The notes under the pieces are model-generated. The model was not told where the DNA came from, made no database searches, and was given only the letters and a program-made list of their open reading frames with translations. This document shows positions 12,584-14,068 of a DNA stretch of 14,068 nucleotides, one piece after another. Source of the DNA: Acidobacteriota bacterium. Its GTDB lineage: Bacteria > Acidobacteriota > Terriglobia > Terriglobales > Acidobacteriaceae. Within the stretch, counting starts at the first letter, position 1; the number at the start of each line of letters is the position of its first letter. Position numbers and translations under genes: made by a program. The stretch spans positions 1 through 14,068 of the forward strand of contig JAJXXN010000045.1 in the NCBI GenBank assembly GCA_021781075.1. Direction: 5' to 3'.

Positions 12584-12630
12584 AGTATGACAGAAAATAG
12601 AGTGATACTAAATAGTATGATACTAATTAG
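12584..12630 (-). promoter_or_regulatory. promoter and ATACTA/TAGTAT operator-like cluster before the STAND ATPase
   Basis: Alternating half-sites ATACTA (12605-12610), TAGTAT (12613-12618) and ATACTA (12620-12625) create two overlapping perfect palindromes, 6+2+6 and 6+1+6. CTAATTAG (12623-12630) is a further palindrome, and a related AGTATG lies at 12584-12589. A weak -35 (TTTAGT, complement of 12607-12612) and -10 (CATACT, complement of 12584-12589), 17 bp apart, fit a start of transcription at about 12576-12577. Repressor or activator binding here is inference. Confidence 0.5.
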
Positions 12631-12691
12631 TTTCATTTGATTGGGTGACTCGGTTCGTTCCGGGACAAAATCAAGTTGGGAAATGCAGACG

Positions 12692-12715
12692 AAAAAGCCC
12701 CGCATCCAGCGGGGC
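12692..12715 (-). terminator. intrinsic terminator of parB
   Basis: A perfect 7-bp stem, GCCCCGC (12697-12703) with GCGGGGC (12709-12715), has a 5-nt loop. On the minus strand it is followed by five T residues (complement of 12692-12696). It lies 27 bp past the parB stop and separates parAB from the STAND ATPase, which therefore needs its own promoter. Confidence 0.88.
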
Positions 12716-12742
12716 CTTGCGATGGGAATGTGCGCGCTGGGC

Positions 12743-13639
12743 TTAGCCGGTCAGGCGCTCGATGAGGGCGTCGAAGTCCTCGAGGCGGGCGTATTCGATG
12801 ATGACGCGGCCGCGGCCGTTTTTGTCTTCGATGTGGACCTTGAGGCCGAGGGTGCGCTGGAGCTGCTCCTCGGCTTCGCGGACGTTGGGGTCGCGTGGCG
12901 GCTCCGGCTTGGCCTGCTTCTTGGCGGCCTTCTCGGGATTGATCAACTGCTGGACGTAGTTTTCGGTTTGGCGGACGGAAAGGCTTTGTGATTCGATGCG
13001 CTGGGCGGCATTTTCAATCTCTTCAACGCTGGGCAAGGCGAGGAGGGCGCGGGCATGGCCGAAGGTCAGTGTGCCGGATTCGACTTTGGATTGGACTGCG
13101 GCGGGAAGCTTGAGGAGGCGGAGGAAGTTGGCGACGGTGGCGCGGTCTTTTCCTGTGCGCTGGGCCATCTGCTCCTGGGTCATGTGGAACTCGCGGGAGA
13201 GCCTCTCGAAGGCGCGGGCCTGCTCCATGGGATTGAGGTCGGCGCGCTGGAGGTTTTCGACGATGGTGATTTCCATGGCCTGTTCGTCGGAGACCTGGCG
13301 GAGGATGGCTGGGACGGTCTGCTTGCCTGCGCGCTGTGAGGCGAGCCAGCGCCGCTCGCCGGCGATGAGTTGATAACGCCCGCTGGCGAGGCGACGGACG
13401 AGGATGGGCTGGACTACTCCGTTGGCCTTGATGCTGGCCGCAAGTTCGTCGAGTTTGTCGTCAGCGAAGCTGGTACGGGTTTGGAAGGGATTGCGGTCAA
13501 TTTCGGCGACTGGGATCTCACGGGGTTTTCCGGTTTCAGAGTCGGTGGCTGCGGGGGTGGTGGAGTTGGCGCGCGGAAGGAGTGAATCGAGCCCTTTGCC
13601 GAGAGCGCGGCGTTTTTGGTCGATGGTGGCAGCGGTCAT
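12743..13639 (-). CDS. parB: chromosome-partitioning protein ParB (Spo0J family)
   Basis: A 298-residue CTP-dependent DNA clamp that loads at parS and cooperates with ParA to segregate the replication origin. The N-terminus has the ParA-contacting motif RRALGKGLDSLLP (10-22). The CTPase region follows, with NPFQTR (50-55), GVVQPILVRR (74-83), GERRW (94-98) and ENLQRADLNPMEQA (128-141). The helix-turn-helix MTQEQMAQRTGKDRATVANFLRLLKLP is at 153-179. After a Lys/Pro-rich linker the C-terminal dimerisation domain follows (LGLKVHIEDKNGRGRVIIEY at about 265-284). Box II reads GERRWLAS, where the family usually has GERRxRA. ATG 13639 has a GAGG eight bases upstream. It follows parA by 83 bp in the usual parA-parB order. 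Confidence 0.97.
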   Translation of the reverse strand: MTAATIDQKRRALGKGLDSLLPRANSTTPAATDSETGKPREIPVAEIDRNPFQTRTSFADDKLDELAASIKANGVVQPILVRRLASGRYQLIAGERRWLASQRAGKQTVPAILRQVSDEQAMEITIVENLQRADLNPMEQARAFERLSREFHMTQEQMAQRTGKDRATVANFLRLLKLPAAVQSKVESGTLTFGHARALLALPSVEEIENAAQRIESQSLSVRQTENYVQQLINPEKAAKKQAKPEPPRDPNVREAEEQLQRTLGLKVHIEDKNGRGRVIIEYARLEDFDALIERLTG

Positions 13640-13722
13640 GGTAAAACCTCGTCAATCAAAAGATCTTTGCCTCCTGCCGGACAAGCGTGTTCAGGAGCGC
13701 AATAAAGCAGCAAAACCGGGGG

Positions 13723-14068
13723 CTAAGCGTAGGGCCAGAAGTGTACTTTTTGCTCGCCGGTCTGCTTCATCGCCTGCTTGCGGGCGGCGGCGCGGGGGGC
13801 TTTGAGCTTGTTGCGTTCAAGGAACTCAGTGGCCAGTTCAAAGTAGGCCTCGGTTCCGCGGGAACGTGGGTCGTAGAGTGCGACGGGCTTGCCGTGGCTT
13901 GGCGCCTCGGCGAGTCGGACATTGCGCGGGATGACGGTTTTGAAGAGCCGTTCGCGGAAGTACTCGCGGAGAGTTTCAGTGACCTGCTGCGCGAGGTTGG
14001 TGCGTTCGTCGTACATGGTGAGGAGTACGCCGTGGATGGTGAGTTCGGGATTGACGCTTGCGCGTACG
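13723..14068 (-). CDS. parA: chromosome-partitioning ATPase ParA/Soj, C-terminal part
   Basis: The C-terminal 114 residues of a ParA/Soj ATPase; the N-terminus, with the deviant Walker A, lies beyond the right edge. The frame runs through the edge without interruption, so the ATG at 14016 is internal. Diagnostic features are NPELTIHGVLLTMYDERTNL, then F-K-T-V-I-P-R-N-V-R-L-A-E-A-P-S-H-G-K-P (switch and nucleotide-contact region), then YDPRSRGTEAYFELATEFL, all standard for Soj. A Lys/Ala-rich tail of about 25 residues ends in HFWPYA, which is longer than in many Soj proteins. ParA binds nonspecific DNA in its ATP form and is released by ParB, producing the segregation gradient. It is immediately upstream of parB in the same direction. 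Confidence 0.96.
   Translation of the reverse strand, partial: VRASVNPELTIHGVLLTMYDERTNLAQQVTETLREYFRERLFKTVIPRNVRLAEAPSHGKPVALYDPRSRGTEAYFELATEFLERNKLKAPRAAARKQAMKQTGEQKVHFWPYA

Noticed and set aside
11425..12600. 391-codon plus-strand open frame opposite the STAND ATPase
   Set aside because: Low-complexity Gly/Val/Asp/Glu composition typical of antisense shadows; the opposite strand has Walker A and B motifs.
12577..12636. N-terminal transmembrane anchor on the STAND ATPase
   Set aside because: The hydrophobic codons come from AT-rich palindromic repeats upstream of the likely start; no ribosome binding site precedes ATG 12636.
12660..14068. parS site near parAB
   Set aside because: No TGTTTCACGTGAAACA-like 16-mer was found by eye here; parS sites may lie outside the window.
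1..14068. CRISPR arrays, tRNA genes, insertion sequences
   Set aside because: No regularly spaced repeats, cloverleaf-like segments, transposase motifs or flanking target duplications were seen; the only multi-copy DNA is the intragenic repeat of the UnbV gene.

Overview
The window looks like a chromosomal segment of a GC-rich Gram-negative soil-type bacterium. Acidobacteriota (Terriglobia-like) is the best guess, from the Tat-type CRTAC1/UnbV protein, the secreted double-domain M16 peptidase, the parAB pair and the high-GC codon use. This is an inference from gene style; no rRNA or marker gene is present to prove it. Nearly everything is coded on the minus strand. The exception is a three-gene plus-strand block at 3134-4760.

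Left edge (1-964): visibly AT-richer than the rest and gene-poor. It holds the start of a minus-strand reading frame with an RCC1-type repeat that runs off the window (213-1), a weak two-helix membrane ORF and a 14-bp hairpin. It contrasts so sharply with the rest that transfer or a chimeric contig joint must be considered. At 965-2875 a large FG-GAP/VCBS + ASPIC/UnbV protein begins the GC-rich part.

3134-4760 (plus): an isoprenylcysteine/phospholipid methyltransferase-like membrane protein, then a tightly overlapping ArsR-type repressor and SRPBCC (AHSA1) pair behind a promoter that appears to give a leaderless GTG start.

9404-4853 (minus): a YtrA-type GntR repressor with an operator-like palindrome in its promoter, overlapping by ATGA with a DUF5808-ended polytopic membrane protein. 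Next come a 77-residue two-helix membrane protein and a secreted M16 zinc peptidase closed by a clear intrinsic terminator at 4792-4830.

11159-9675 (minus): a compositionally lower-GC two-gene operon, spaced by 3 nt. It codes for an unrecognised mainly helical protein followed by a TIR-domain protein with a WxxxE motif. This is the most interesting part: a candidate two-component TIR defence or signalling module inserted between housekeeping genes. It is preceded by nested inverted repeats.

14068-11338 (minus): the C-terminal part of ParA/Soj, complete ParB/Spo0J with an intrinsic terminator, then a STAND/ATPase_2-type ATPase. The ATPase start should be moved to 12576, because the longer frame begins inside the parB terminator and crosses an ATACTA/TAGTAT operator-like cluster. 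No tRNA, rRNA, CRISPR array, complete insertion sequence or consensus parS site was seen.
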